Assembly (NCBI GenBank): GCA_003427395.1
Contig: BFEA01000017.1
Location: forward strand, 2,118,477-2,152,250
DNA: 33,774 nt
Source of the DNA: Chara braunii
Taxonomy: Eukaryota > Streptophyta > Charophyceae > Charales > Characeae
Direction of reading: 5' to 3'
The translations under genes and the position numbers were made by a program. Below are positions 20,191 through 30,234 of this stretch, piece after piece. Below the pieces are notes generated by a model, which was not told the DNA's origin, did no database searches, and worked only from the letters and a program-made list of their open reading frames with translations. Numbering within the stretch: position 1 is the stretch's first letter; each line of letters starts with the position of its first letter.

Positions 20191-21259
20191 ACGGGTAGGA
20201 TCCCTGATGGAAGAAATGGAGGGCGTAGGTAGTACGCTAGCCACTACGGAAGAGGCTGCTGAGCTCATTCCATTGGATGAATATGTATCGCTTGGATATC
20301 CAGGGCTAGGAATGATTGGAACAATCAGACCTGCGCTGGAACAGAAGGAGGTGGCGGATTGGCAACCCTCTCTAGGAGAGATGGAGTCGGGAGGACCCAC
20401 CGTCACTGGCGAGATCGATGTTCTGAACATCGTCCGAGCATTAGACCACCGAATTCCTCTTCCAATCGGTCATCTGCTTTCCATATCAGAACAGGCCAAC
20501 GAGCAAATGTTGCAACACTGCAAAGCCAATCGAAAACGATTCGTTCTTGCTCTAACAACGAACACGAAAGCGAAAGGAACCACACCGGATGAGAATACTG
20601 CAGGCACTTCCGATCCCATATGTATAGGACAGGTGCAGAAAGATGACCATTTCCTACGGATTAAACCTATCCCATGGAAATCCGCGGAATGCGAGATCGA
20701 AGTATGGGGAGTGGTGGAGAGAGCAGGAAGAAGGAACGACTTGATCATGCTGACGGAAAGAGATCAGCTCGTTTCCGCTGACGAACAAAAGATTAAAACA
20801 GTGGGACGGATGACCAATGTTGCATTTCGATTAGCGAAGGTGCATGCTTTGGGAGATGTCGTAGTATTAGATGTTAATACTTACGATGTTCTTTTCGGCC
20901 TTCCCACCCTGGTAGCATTGCGAGTTAATCTGGACTTTGAAAGACGGTTGATTATCCTCCGAAATACGGGAGGCAAACCCTATGTTGTCCCGATGAGACT
21001 GAGCCTGCGAACCACGACTAATATAGCCCCACGAGTTTCCCCCGTGATGACAGCGACTCTCCATGTGATTACCTGGGATAATGGGCAGACGTCTGAAAAC
21101 ACAGAAAGTAGTGACAATGATGATGACCCCGAAATTTTGGAAATGGTACGAGAACGTATTTATTACCCCGTGCAGCGAACGAACAACAAAGCTCCAAGCA
21201 AAACTAATCCAAATTTTCGGAGAACACAGGTAATGATTATGGGAGAACCTCTCGTATAG
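20191..21259 (+). pseudogene. Ty3 Pol N-terminal part: spacer and retropepsin-like protease
   Basis: Fused in frame behind Gag. After an acidic spacer, the part from about 20690 follows the retroviral-type aspartic protease pattern: DLIMLTERDQLVS, then VVVLDVNTYDVLFGLPTL and LDFERRLIIL, i.e. the second half with its 'Y-D-V-L-h-G-h-P' block. The catalytic Asp-Ser/Thr-Gly expected before DLIMLTERD is not present; the sequence there is ERAGRRND. The frame closes at TAG 21257-21259 and RT-side coding resumes in the same phase at 21269. Protease would normally cut the Gag-Pol polyprotein. Confidence 0.65.
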
Positions 21260-21268
21260 ATTTCGAGG

Positions 21269-21720
21269 ATGGTCAATTCTTTGGAACCCCCTCAAACCCT
21301 GTATGAAGGGATCTCCCTGCTTCTTGCCCGATACAATGACAAAAGACACTACCGCAACATCGTCGACCTCCCGAAGTCTCTGTTGACACCCGCAAAAGAA
21401 GTCCGATTGTTACGATTGGGGGCAGAGATCAACTCTTTGGAACCCCCTGAGCGCCTCGAAAACGGACTCAGAATTAAGATTGCAACCAAACAGGCGCCCT
21501 GGCAAGACCTTCGAAACGGGGTAACGTCAGAAGAACACGTGGCCATCCGAGAACAGGATGCACAGATGATGGTCACGGTGTTTTCCTGGCGGTCGGATAA
21601 CCCGTTTATCTCTGCGTCCCCGCCGGATAACACTAAGCGGATCAACACCAAAAACATCGACGTAAGAATATGGGGTAAAGCATATGAGTTGCGAGAGAAG
21701 GTTAACAACAGTCGTATTTT
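21269..21720 (+). pseudogene. Ty3 Pol linker between protease and RT
   Basis: An open stretch of about 150 codons in the Pol phase, with no recognised domain. It contains two copies of a NSLEPP motif (near 21274 and 21430). It ends where the inverted-repeat sequence begins, and Pol sequence resumes at about 22142 with YQITDCDELHVPQY in the same phase. Confidence 0.5.
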
Positions 21721-22140
21721 TCATCACCACTTCAGGACACCCTTCACCACTTCAGGATGCAGCCTGCCTAAACAGGTGGTTTTCAGGGTCTTCGGACCTT
21801 TCACCACTTCGGGACCATTCAGGTCTGAAAATCCTGAATGGTCCTGAAGTGGTGAAAGCTCCGAAGACCCTGAAAAACACTTGTTTAGGCAGGCTGCATC
21901 CTCAAGTGGTGAAGGGTGGTTTTCATGGTCTTCGGACCTTTCACCACTTCAAGACTATTCAGGATTTTCAGACTGCCCAAAACTCTTACTTGACCACTTC
22001 AGGCCACCCTTCACCACTGCAGGATGCAGCCTGCCTAAACAGGTGGTTTCAGGGTCTTCGGACCTTTCACCACTTCAAGACCATTCAGGATTTTCATATT
22101 GCCCAAAACTCTTACTTTAGAATTTTCATTCTTGAATTTT
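21721..22140. repeat. Foldback/inverted-repeat insertion in pol
   Basis: The left arm 21739-21823 and right arm 21833-21917 are reverse complements over 85 bp with about five mismatches and a 9-bp loop. A further direct copy of the arm lies at about 22003-22089 and a partial one at about 21918-21965. Key internal sequence: GGATGCAGCCTGCCTAAACA. The block sits between Pol linker and RT and keeps a frame open by chance. It resembles a MITE or foldback element plus satellite-like duplication; clear target duplications were not found. Confidence 0.85.
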
Positions 22141-22141
22141 C

Positions 22142-22990
22142 AGCTACCAGATAACCGATTGTGATGAGTTGCACGTACCCCAATATGTGCCCGATGAGAT
22201 CCATCATTTAATCACGGACATTCTAAAAGAATACAAAGAAGCGATTAGTGTGACAGACACTGACATCGGCTTGTCGTTGGTCATACAACATGAAATACAA
22301 ACAGGGAATCATTCCCCGATTCACTGCAAGCCCTACCGGTACTCCCTGGTAGAACGGAAGAAGGCTCTCGAACGGATTCGGGAATTCGAAGCAAGCGGTT
22401 GGATCGAACCTGCCACTAAACCTTGGTCATTCCCGGTAGTGTTAGTACCGAACAAGAACGGATCGATTCGCATATGCATCAATTATCGTAAACTTAATGA
22501 TATCATGATCAAGGATGTGTACCCCCTCCCCCGGATTGATGACTTGTTGGATGCGATTGGGTGTGCTAATTATTTCAGTAAGTTTTATATTCGGCATGGC
22601 TTCCATCACATTCTGGTTAAGGAGGAAGATTAGTCAAAGGCTGCCTTCGTATTGTTTGAGGGCACGTTGCAGTGGGTTCGGTGCCTGATGGGTATATGCA
22701 ACGTGTCGGCCACATTCCAATGAGCTATGAACATCACGTTCCAGAACTTCATCAACAAGACGCGGCTCACGCAAGGGATGATCAACTTCTGCGTCATCGT
22801 GTACATGGACAACATCCTGGTTTATTCGGAAACCTATCATGGACATGCGCAACACATCGAATGGAAACTGGGCGCCTTACGAGACGCCGGATTCAAAATT
22901 GCGCTCGAAAAGAGCGAATTTTTTCTCTCGGAAATCTCGTTTCTAGGGTACGTCATGACACGTGGAGGACTGCAGCCTGACTCAAGGAAG
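22142..22990 (+). pseudogene. pol: Ty3 reverse transcriptase domain, active site mutated
   Basis: RT blocks run from the ELHVPQY lead-in through HCKPYRYSLVERKKALERI, SFPVVLVPNKNGSIRICINYRKLN and YPLPRIDDLL. Motif A, normally F-S-K-h-D-h-R-S-G-Y, reads FSKFYIRHGF: the Asp codon position 22586-22588 is TAT (Tyr). TAG at 22631-22633 and TGA at 22721-22723 interrupt the frame. Motif C reads Tyr-Met-Asp-Asn (22802-22813) where Tyr-Met-Asp-Asp is expected. Homology continues through FLGYVMTRGGLQPD. Two of the three catalytic aspartates are therefore lost. The family normally copies element RNA into DNA. Confidence 0.92.
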
Positions 22991-23728
22991 GTCGCGGCCG
23001 TGAAGGAAGCTCCTGTTCCTACGTCACTAACACAGGTCCGAGCCTTCTTGGGACTGGCTTTCTACTATCGATGGTTCATCAAGGGCTTCGCCGCGATTGC
23101 ACGTCCTTTAACGAATCTGTTACGGAAGGACCAGCCCCTCAGTTGGGACGCTGAGTGCGAGCAGGCCTTCGCGACCCTCAAGGAAGCTTTAGCAACAGCA
23201 CCTATTTTGATCCGACCAAACCCCTCGAAGCAGTTCATTCTCATCACGGACTGGCAACCGGAGGTTATTTCCGCTATTTTAGTGCAGAAAGGGAACGATG
23301 GTCGAGAACACGTCATCGAGAATGTGTCACGAATGGTGCCAGACGAGCGGAACAACGACTCAACACCACAAGGCGAATGCTACATGGTAGTATCGGGAAT
23401 CAAACACTTCCATCTGTATCTATACGGACAAAAGTTCCTCCTTGTCACCGATCATGAACCCCTGTTAGCGCTAAAGAGACTCATCAATTACACGGGCATG
23501 ATTGGACGATGGGCAGTGCGCCTACAAGAGTATGACTTCGACATCATCCATCGAAAGACAGAGAGGCAAGGCAACGCGGACGGAATGACACATCTGCATC
23601 GACCCGCTAAAGTACCTAAGGCAGAAGAGATCATTTCGTGGAAGGAACCAGAATCAGCGAACGGGCCCAAGTACGGACGAGTGGTAGTTCTCCCATGTGG
23701 CAAGAAGCAGATTGGTGGCAATGGGTGA
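22991..23728 (+). pseudogene. pol: Ty3 RNase H domain
   Basis: Continues in the RT frame from the thumb/connection (RAFLGLAFYYRWFIKGFAAIARPL near 23040) into RNase H: FILITDWQPE with Asp at 23249-23251, QGECY with Glu at 23375-23377 and VTDHEPLLAL with Asp at 23450-23452. The catalytic carboxylates are thus present. The domain would degrade the RNA strand of the RNA/DNA hybrid. The frame ends at TGA 23726-23728, ahead of a pyrimidine-rich interval that separates it from the integrase part. Confidence 0.88.
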
Positions 23729-23800
23729 CAGAGGTAACCCTACAACCCCTCTCTCTCCCCTCTCCTCTTCGTCTTTTCTCTCCTTGCCTAATAAATTTTG
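23729..23800 (+). other. Pyrimidine-rich interval within pol
   Basis: After AGAGGTAACC comes a C/T-rich stretch with AATAAA near 23790, unlike the flanking coding sequence, although the downstream integrase resumes in the same reading phase. It could be inserted sequence or drifted linker. A splice interpretation is only suggestive: a GT-like donor is present but no convincing acceptor. Confidence 0.35.
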
Positions 23801-24960
23801 TTACTTTTGCGTTCTCTCGTATATTCGATCTCCATGCGTCCAAACGGGGAAGGCTATAAGGAATGGATAGATTGTCGACANTNGGCTCGTGCAATNCAAT
23901 ACAGAAATGACAGTAAGTCGTGGCTATGCCCCTTGTGTCGGGTTGACAAGATCCCGACCGAGGNTCACTTTTTGGATGCCACGTCANAAGGATTGGAGAA
24001 GACCCGNAAGTTTAAAAGGGTTGAAGTATNGACCGATATCGCTTTGATTGCTACCTTNATGGGTAACCCCCTCTCGGATTTCACCAAGGAAGATCGGAGG
24101 AGGGCTAATGAAAGGGCTCNAGATTATCGATGGGTCGAGGGTAGGTTAGAGAAATGGAAGACGGACGGCAGNNGGATTTGGATGGTTGTACCACACCCGT
24201 TCATNAGGTATGACTGGGTGAAGANAGCACACGAGGAAACGGCNGCCCATTTTGCCGTACGGATTACGAAATCAGCAATCGACNAAAATGAATGGTATTG
24301 GTCCAATAGTCGAGACGATGTGAAATTCATCGTCGNGAACTGTCAAGTCTGTGCTGTTGATAAGGCGCCGATCCAACCGCCAAGATCGATAGTACCAACA
24401 ATAGTCGAACGGNCTTTTCAAAGGGTAAGCATGGATACTACCGATATTGTGGTACCCCCTGGTCCTAATAGTTGTGAGTATTCCATCCTGTTGGTATTTG
24501 TCGACCATTTTTCGAAATGGATCGAGGCCTATCCATGTCGCACCCGACAAGCCACCGAAATCGCGCAGTATGTTAACCGTTTTCTCGGGATGCACCAGGA
24601 TACGGAAGAAATCTTGACCGATAACGGGGCAGAATTCAGAGNGGAAGTATTAAGGAACCTGGTCATACACGGTGNCGTGGTGCAGAATACCGCGCCCCAC
24701 ATATCACAATCCAACGGGCTGGTAGAAAACGCAAATAGGGTGATAAAGACAGCNTTGTGACGAAACATCGCGACACGCGACCCCAGACCCTGGCCCGATA
24801 TCGTAGATCACATCTTGGCGGTCCATCGCGGAACGCCCCACAAATCAACGGGTCTGAGCCCCTTCCAATTAAGGACCAANAGCGTCGCTTGCGTTTCGAT
24901 ACCGAGCCTCCCTGATGAGTCAATNCTGAACCGACGACCCACGAGGGCCAGGGCTCGAGA
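23801..24960 (+). pseudogene. pol: Ty3 integrase: Zn-binding and catalytic core
   Basis: The N-terminal part has a Cys-poor remnant (DC...WLCPLCRVDKIP, 23870-23955). The HHCC finger follows: His at 24230-24232 and a second His shortly after, then Cys at 24341-24343 and 24350-24352 (NCQVC). The core shows Asp in SMDTTDI (24434-24436), Asp in LTDNGAEF (24620-24622) and Glu in NGLVENANRV (24725-24727), with 34 residues between the last two (35 is typical). TGA at 24758-24760 breaks the frame, and homology continues as IVDHILAVHRGTPHKSTGLSPFQL. Many single unresolved bases make residues uncertain. Integrase inserts the DNA copy into the host genome. Confidence 0.9.
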
Positions 24961-24969
24961 CAAGGCCAA

Positions 24970-25413
24970 ATGACACTTAGAGCTAATGGAACGGTCCCTC
25001 CCCAGATTAGCCCGAAAACGCTAGAAAATGACCGAATTAGCCCACGACTGACAGGTCCGATGCTACAAGGCCCGGAACCACGGCCCCAGTACAAATTGGG
25101 GGGCATCGTGCAGTTAAGGAAATGCGCTCGTCAGGGTAAGCTAGCGCCACGATTCTTCGAGCGATTCCGCGTGATTGAGCTCGGACCGCACGGCGTGAAC
25201 ACCTTGCGGCNTGCGCCTGAGGTCTCCGGCAGCCGATCGACTCGACCGATCATCCGCCATGTGTCCTATCTACGTCCCCTTTCTTCTTCCCCATCTTCGC
25301 CTTCATCTGACTCCTCCTCCGCTGCGGAAGAGGACGACGACTGCTTATCACCTATNTGTCCTTCTTCATCTCGTTCTTTCTGGGATACCCCATCCACGCC
25401 ACCATCGTCATAA
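24970..25413 (+). pseudogene. pol: Ty3 integrase C-terminal GPY module and acidic tail
   Basis: In a different frame from the catalytic core, the segment reads GGIVQLRKCARQGKLAPRFF then FRVIELGPHGVNTLR, the GPY/F pattern of Ty3 integrase C-termini (here Glu-Arg replaces the Gly-Pro of the first block). IRHVSYLRPL closes the module. A Ser/Asp/Glu-rich tail runs to TAA at 25411-25413. No chromodomain is visible. Confidence 0.8.
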
Positions 25414-26017
25414 GCTTTTTCACGGAGCGAGCCCTCGGCGGCCATCTCTTAACGCCATGGGGATACATCTCGGCGATTCGGCAGATGTGCCATCCACGAC
25501 TCAACCAGNATCTTCTACGGCTAGCGCAGTTCTTCTGCACTTCGGGGGTGTATGCAGCGGCAGAGTTTCGATTCGCAGGCAGTCCNCAGGCGGCGATACT
25601 GGCAGAGGCGGTGGNTGTTCATCGACGATCAGCTCCAGGAATCANCCACGTGTATACGGTCATCANTTTCAGCGGCGACATCGATACGGTCAATGNGTTC
25701 CGACATACANCCATCTGGACGCAACTGAGGAAGTGGGCGCAGCAACTGGCCGGAGAGTGGAACCGCTCTCTTACGCGCCCCGAGGAGAATCTTTTCNCCA
25801 CGGACNGCGTCGAGCTCGGAGGGATCCGAGCATTTTTGCACGAGCCAGCGGTGGTGNTGCCAGAACTCATCCCCTTCCAGCCTCCCCGATNAACCACTCC
25901 CAACTCTCCACTTTTGCCCTCCCATCTTTNTTCCCCCTNTTTTGGCAATCTAGTTTCCACCCTCGTCTCTCGTTTCTCCTAGAACCACTCGCAGTCCCCC
26001 TTCTCGATCCTGGGTAG
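25413..26017 (+). pseudogene. Extra 3' coding region, part 1, unknown function
   Basis: Directly after the Pol stop, frame 25413-25982 reads like real protein: TERALGGHLLTPWGYISAI, FCTSGVYAAAEFRFAG, GDIDTVN and WTQLRKWAQQLAGEWNRSL. It is then Pro-rich up to a TAG at 25980-25982. The first in-frame ATG is at 25485, but protein-like sequence begins upstream, overlapping the end of Pol, so the start may be elsewhere or a fusion. No transmembrane segment typical of an envelope protein is evident. I do not recognise the family. Confidence 0.5.
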
Positions 26018-26974
26018 TGGAGACTTTGGCGTGAGCACTTNGTCGAGCTTTCGGTGTGCCTGGTCGGGGTACGAGTCACGTGGGCAAGGGACGAAGACCA
26101 TCGCGAGTNGAGCGAGTACTTGGAGTGGCTAATAATCCAGGCCNGGAGAACAGACGTGGAGGGCGATCTTCTTGGATTCCTGTTCGGATTGGTGCGGCCC
26201 AGCCATCGCCAGCCAATCGTCATAGAGCTTACNATCCCACTCGCGCAGCTAGCCGACAATCTTCCCCTAGAGATCGTCTCGCAAAGTGACGAGAGCCCAG
26301 TCCCGCATGTTCTCACGNGGACCTTGGCCCCATACCTTCAGTGGTCANCGTGCCTGGAGGAGCCGGGAAACGACCGCAACCCACCATCGCAGCGGGATTA
26401 TCTGAGCCCACGAGAGATCATCGATCCCGCCTACTTCCGGGATCGAACGGCCACCGAGGACGAGGCGATAGCGACAGAAGAAGAAGCAGCCAAAGAAGAA
26501 GAACAGGAGGAGGACGANNAGGAANAAACTCCCGAAGANGGGAGTTACAGCCAGCACAGCGAAGGGGAGCAAAGTGAGGAGGAGGAGGAGGAAGAANAAC
26601 AAATCCCGGAGGAGGAAGAAGAAGAAGATCGGGAGAAGCTAGAAGAGTCAGAGTGGGAAGGATTTGAGGAGGAGGTGCGTGCNAAGGCTCGAATACAGGC
26701 CCAAGCGCAGAAGAGGGAGGAGATCGTGGCCGGAAAGCGACAGCTGGAGTTTGCCAGTGCAGCAGGTCCACCGACCATCGACAATCCAGGGCGAGATCCA
26801 GAGCCGCCCAAGCCTGAACATGGGGACCCAGCTGCCGAGACTTTGGCCGCACCGGCAAGGCGGCGACGAAGTCGATCCCCCTCCCCCTCCACCACCGACC
26901 GTCCACCAGTTCGAGCCGGTACTGATGCGGGGCATCGGGCTTCATCCCCGGTCGTTATCCCTCCGTCCCCTTGA
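26018..26974 (+). pseudogene. Extra 3' coding region, part 2, with Glu-rich segment
   Basis: A frame open from about 26018 and ATG 26054 to TGA at 26972-26974. The first ~130 residues are ordered (LVGVRVTWARDEDHRE, EYLEWLIIQA, LGFLFGLVRPSHRQPIVIEL). About residues 135-215 are dominated by Glu. A Lys/Arg/Gln coiled-coil-like stretch and a Pro/Arg/Ser-rich end follow. Part 1, part 2 and part 3 are in alternating frames, suggesting one ancestral ORF with indels. Function unknown; an acidic region could bind chromatin proteins, but this is speculation. Confidence 0.5.
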
Positions 26975-27455
26975 CCATCTCACCCTCCGCCAGGCCACTA
27001 CCCGCGTTGTCTTCCCCCGCAACCCCTTCCCCTTCGACACCTTCNGCTTCTTCTANGCCACCCGTCTTATTGTCACAATCCATCCCCACCCTTCAACCCG
27101 ATGCGCCCTCCCCGACTTCTACCTCCATATCCTTCTCCTGAGCGCTGCGTGGCGAGGCCACAATATGATCGAAGTTTACTGCATGATTACGGGGANTATC
27201 CCCGCATGCGAAAACTACGACCATTTCCGCACGGCCCTCTTCCGCACCTTCACCACCCTGTACCCAGACTACCTCGCTTCCCTCCCCCAAAATGGTAATC
27301 GCTTCCCCCATTTCCACCGGATTGTTCGATATCAAGAACTTCCGAAAACGGTGGCGAGGTTGGATAGTTTCGTGCCCCCTCTCCTGATTAACCGTCCCAC
27401 TCGCCATGCTCCCATGTATCGTCTTCCCTTCCCTCTCCCCACTGGACACTGGTGA
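26880..27455 (+). pseudogene. Extra 3' coding region, part 3, C-terminal
   Basis: Near 26880-26900, a C-rich run where slippage is likely, the protein-like reading moves to another frame. It continues as VHQFEPVLMRGIGLHPRSLS, LTLRQATTRVVFPRNPFPFD, DFYLHILLLSAAWRGHNMIE and FPHFHRIVRYQELPKTVARL to a TGA at 27453-27455. The wording is not low-complexity. No known family recognised. Confidence 0.45.
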
Positions 27456-27697
27456 TCGGTCTATTGGTGCGGGTGCCACTGCAATGACACGTGTAATCCC
27501 CTCCTTGGATTGTCAATGGCCCTTCCTAAGGAATTAGTAGTTAGAGCTTCCATGCCACGCTGGGCAACATCCACACTCATTCAGACGGACAGTGGCACAA
27601 AAGGAAAAGCTCCACCTGTCGATCGATTAGAGAAACCGACACGTGTCAACAAGCAAGCAGGAGCTTGCTAATATTAGAACCCCCTGGGTGTCACATA
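27456..27697 (+). other. Short non-coding stretch before the 3' LTR
   Basis: Some 240 bp with no gene. A polypurine tract is expected right before a 3' LTR, but the last 20 bases are CCCCTGGGTG...CATA, not purine-rich; the nearest purine run (AAAAGGAAAAG) is near 27598. The perfect palindrome GTCACATATGTGAC (27690-27703) straddles the LTR start. Confidence 0.55.
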
Positions 27698-29382
27698 TGT
27701 GACGAACCACTTTCTGTGGCGCGCGATTTTCTGCGCGATTGCAATGAGGGGTCCTAAGCTGGGAAGGTTGGGCCAATTATGGGAGATTGGGATCGATGGG
27801 AAATTGCATCGGTACCCTCGCTTCTTCGTCTTTTGTGTCGATTCTTTTCGGATGGCTGAGTTCGGAGCTGGGTGTGTCCCGGGACGATCGATTGGTTGAG
27901 TGGCTGTGTGAGTGGCGCGCTGTCATACGCACCATTAATAAATGTTGACGTCGTTTAATTTGTTTCGGTTTCGGACTTTTAGGCGCGGACATCGAGCGAG
28001 AATTTGCTTCGTTCTTTTTTAATTTTCTTTTTGAATTCCTTTTCGAATCTTGTCGAGCCCCGATGGCTCTCGGAATTTCGGACTTTCTTTTCGGAGTTTG
28101 TGTTTTTTGTTTTTTTCGCATTAGATAGAAATTTAGGAATTTTGCAATTAGGATTTTCTTTTGCCGCACGGCGTTTTTTGCTTACGTGCTTCTTTGCGCG
28201 GCTGCAATGAAACTCAGATTAGTCGGTGCCATTAATCGTGTGTGTAACTGTAATTTTGGGCGGGGACCATTGTAACTGTATCTCTTTTCTTGTGTTTTCG
28301 CCTTTCCCTCCCTTCTTCTCTTTCTTTTCGCTGTGTTTTGGTAGCCGCGGTCTGCATGATCGGATCGATGCGTGGAGAGGGGCTACGTCCCCCACGCCAT
28401 GATTGGGCCATGCAGATCGTAGGCGTTCCTTCTCTAATCTTCTTTCTAAGTCATTGTAATTTCGTGTTCTTCGCGCATGCATGCACGCTATTAATCCCGG
28501 TTGCGCGATTAGTTAGCTCTCTTAACCAGTAGTTGGAAGCTCGGGGGTGCGCGATCAGAGAGGGTCGGCACACGAGCGAAGTAAGAGGTGAGTAGAGCAG
28601 GAGTCGGGCGACCCGACGAGCTTGTGCCAAACGTGCGGTGTTGACGCGGGCCACGGCGGACTGTGGGCGCGGGCGAACCTGACGGGTGCGGGAGGATTAA
28701 GCGGGGTGACGACTTCGTGGGTTGGTGCGCGACGACGGACTGTCCGCATCAGAGAGAGAGAGAGAGGAAGAGGGAGCTGAGGTTGATGGATGCGGATTTG
28801 CTGTTTCTTTTGTCTTTTCTCCTTCCATCTCATGTATATAAATTTTGATTTCGGCTCAGGGCGATTTGCCTGTTTCTGTTTTTCGAAATCCGGACTTGGG
28901 TTTTTGCTCACACTTGTCTTTGAGATTTCCATCTCAGATATTGTGTCTGTGTGTTGCTGAATGAATGGATGAATGGATGTTATGTCTTATTGTTGATTCT
29001 TATGTCTGATCCTTGCCTTTGTTTCTCGTCTTGATGTGCTCGTATGAAGGGTAGGAATTTTGCATAGTCATCAATGTTGTTTCCGTTTTTGCTTATCTTT
29101 TGATTGAGCTGTTGTGGTTGTTGCATCTTGCATGCTCGAAAATTACGGAGTGATTAGACGATCAAATATCTGTTGCCCTGCGAACGCTGCGCAAGGACGC
29201 GTGTAAACATGATCTGATCTGCGCATTTACACGTGTCCCCGTGCGTCGATTCGTCAACTCCAAAAAGGACCCTTGATTGTAGGAACACTGCTTGATTGGA
29301 TACGGTCATCCGGGGTCTGCGACGGAGCAATCATCCCGTGCGAACACGCGTAAGCGCGACTCGATTCACGCGGTCGGCACGT
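27698..29382 (+). repeat. 3' LTR, first part, interrupted
   Basis: Aligns with 16270-17912. Differences are scattered, and one 43-bp segment (29129-29171), bounded by ATCT on both sides, is present here and absent from the 5' LTR. The alignment stops at the ACGT at 29379-29382 and resumes at 33680. Confidence 0.9.
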
Positions 29383-30234
29383 TGTTAGGCGTCCACAATA
29401 AGTGCGCCGCCTGAAATCTGGGGTTTTGGGTCTTAGGCTCAAAGACAAGTCCGTGTTTTGACGGTGCTCCGGGTTGAGCAGGCAACAAAAATTAGGGGAG
29501 CTCAGGGCACCCCTGATTTTGGGCGCGCTGAACTTTACGAGCAACTTTCAAAGACGACGAGATGAGTGGCCGCATTAGGCGCGACCAGGGCCGAAATGAA
29601 GCCTCTAATTTTTGTCCATATTATTACCACAATTAAAGATGGGAAAAAGGGATCAAGGCCAGAAGTGGAGGAAGGAAAAATATAATATCCCTTAATTTCT
29701 TTATTTTTCGCGGCATTTGATTCGAGGGGGAATATCCTTGTTATTTTGTGTTCCCGGCAGAGAAATTAAAAACATGGAAAAAGATTAAACATGGAAAAAG
29801 AGGAAAGAAACAAAAGAAATTCGACCATTCATCTAAACTTTCTCGGAATTTAATTTTGGGGAATTTACGGTTGATTTGCAATTTCTGACAATAGAATTAA
29901 GGAGAAGGAAGAATGATAAAAAAAAACGATGAAAGGGGCGGGAACCCACGACTATTGAGAGATTGGCCTTATTTCGCCTTGAATACCCGCCGTCAGCACT
30001 GACCCTGGATTGATCATTTTCCCCGGATTCTAACAGTTTTCACTTCTGCTGATGGTCGAGGAATCCTGCGTCGCTTTCCCTGTTGCCTGAATACTAACGT
30101 TGCCACAGTTGGGGTGTTCTGAGAGCGGGAGTCGCATGGACCACATGGGGTGGTGCTACCTTGGGTAGAGAGTATGGGATGTGGCTTGGTACGAGTAAGG
30201 GGGTTCAAAGATATTCTACACTGTCATGGAGTAG
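29383..30234. other. Left part of the insertion, A-rich, no gene
   Basis: Contains A-rich stretches (about 29630-29960) and no supported coding sequence. Confidence 0.5.

Noticed and set aside
25413-27455. Extra Ty3 region as an envelope gene
   Set aside because: No signal peptide, furin-type site or clear transmembrane segment could be seen in the frames.
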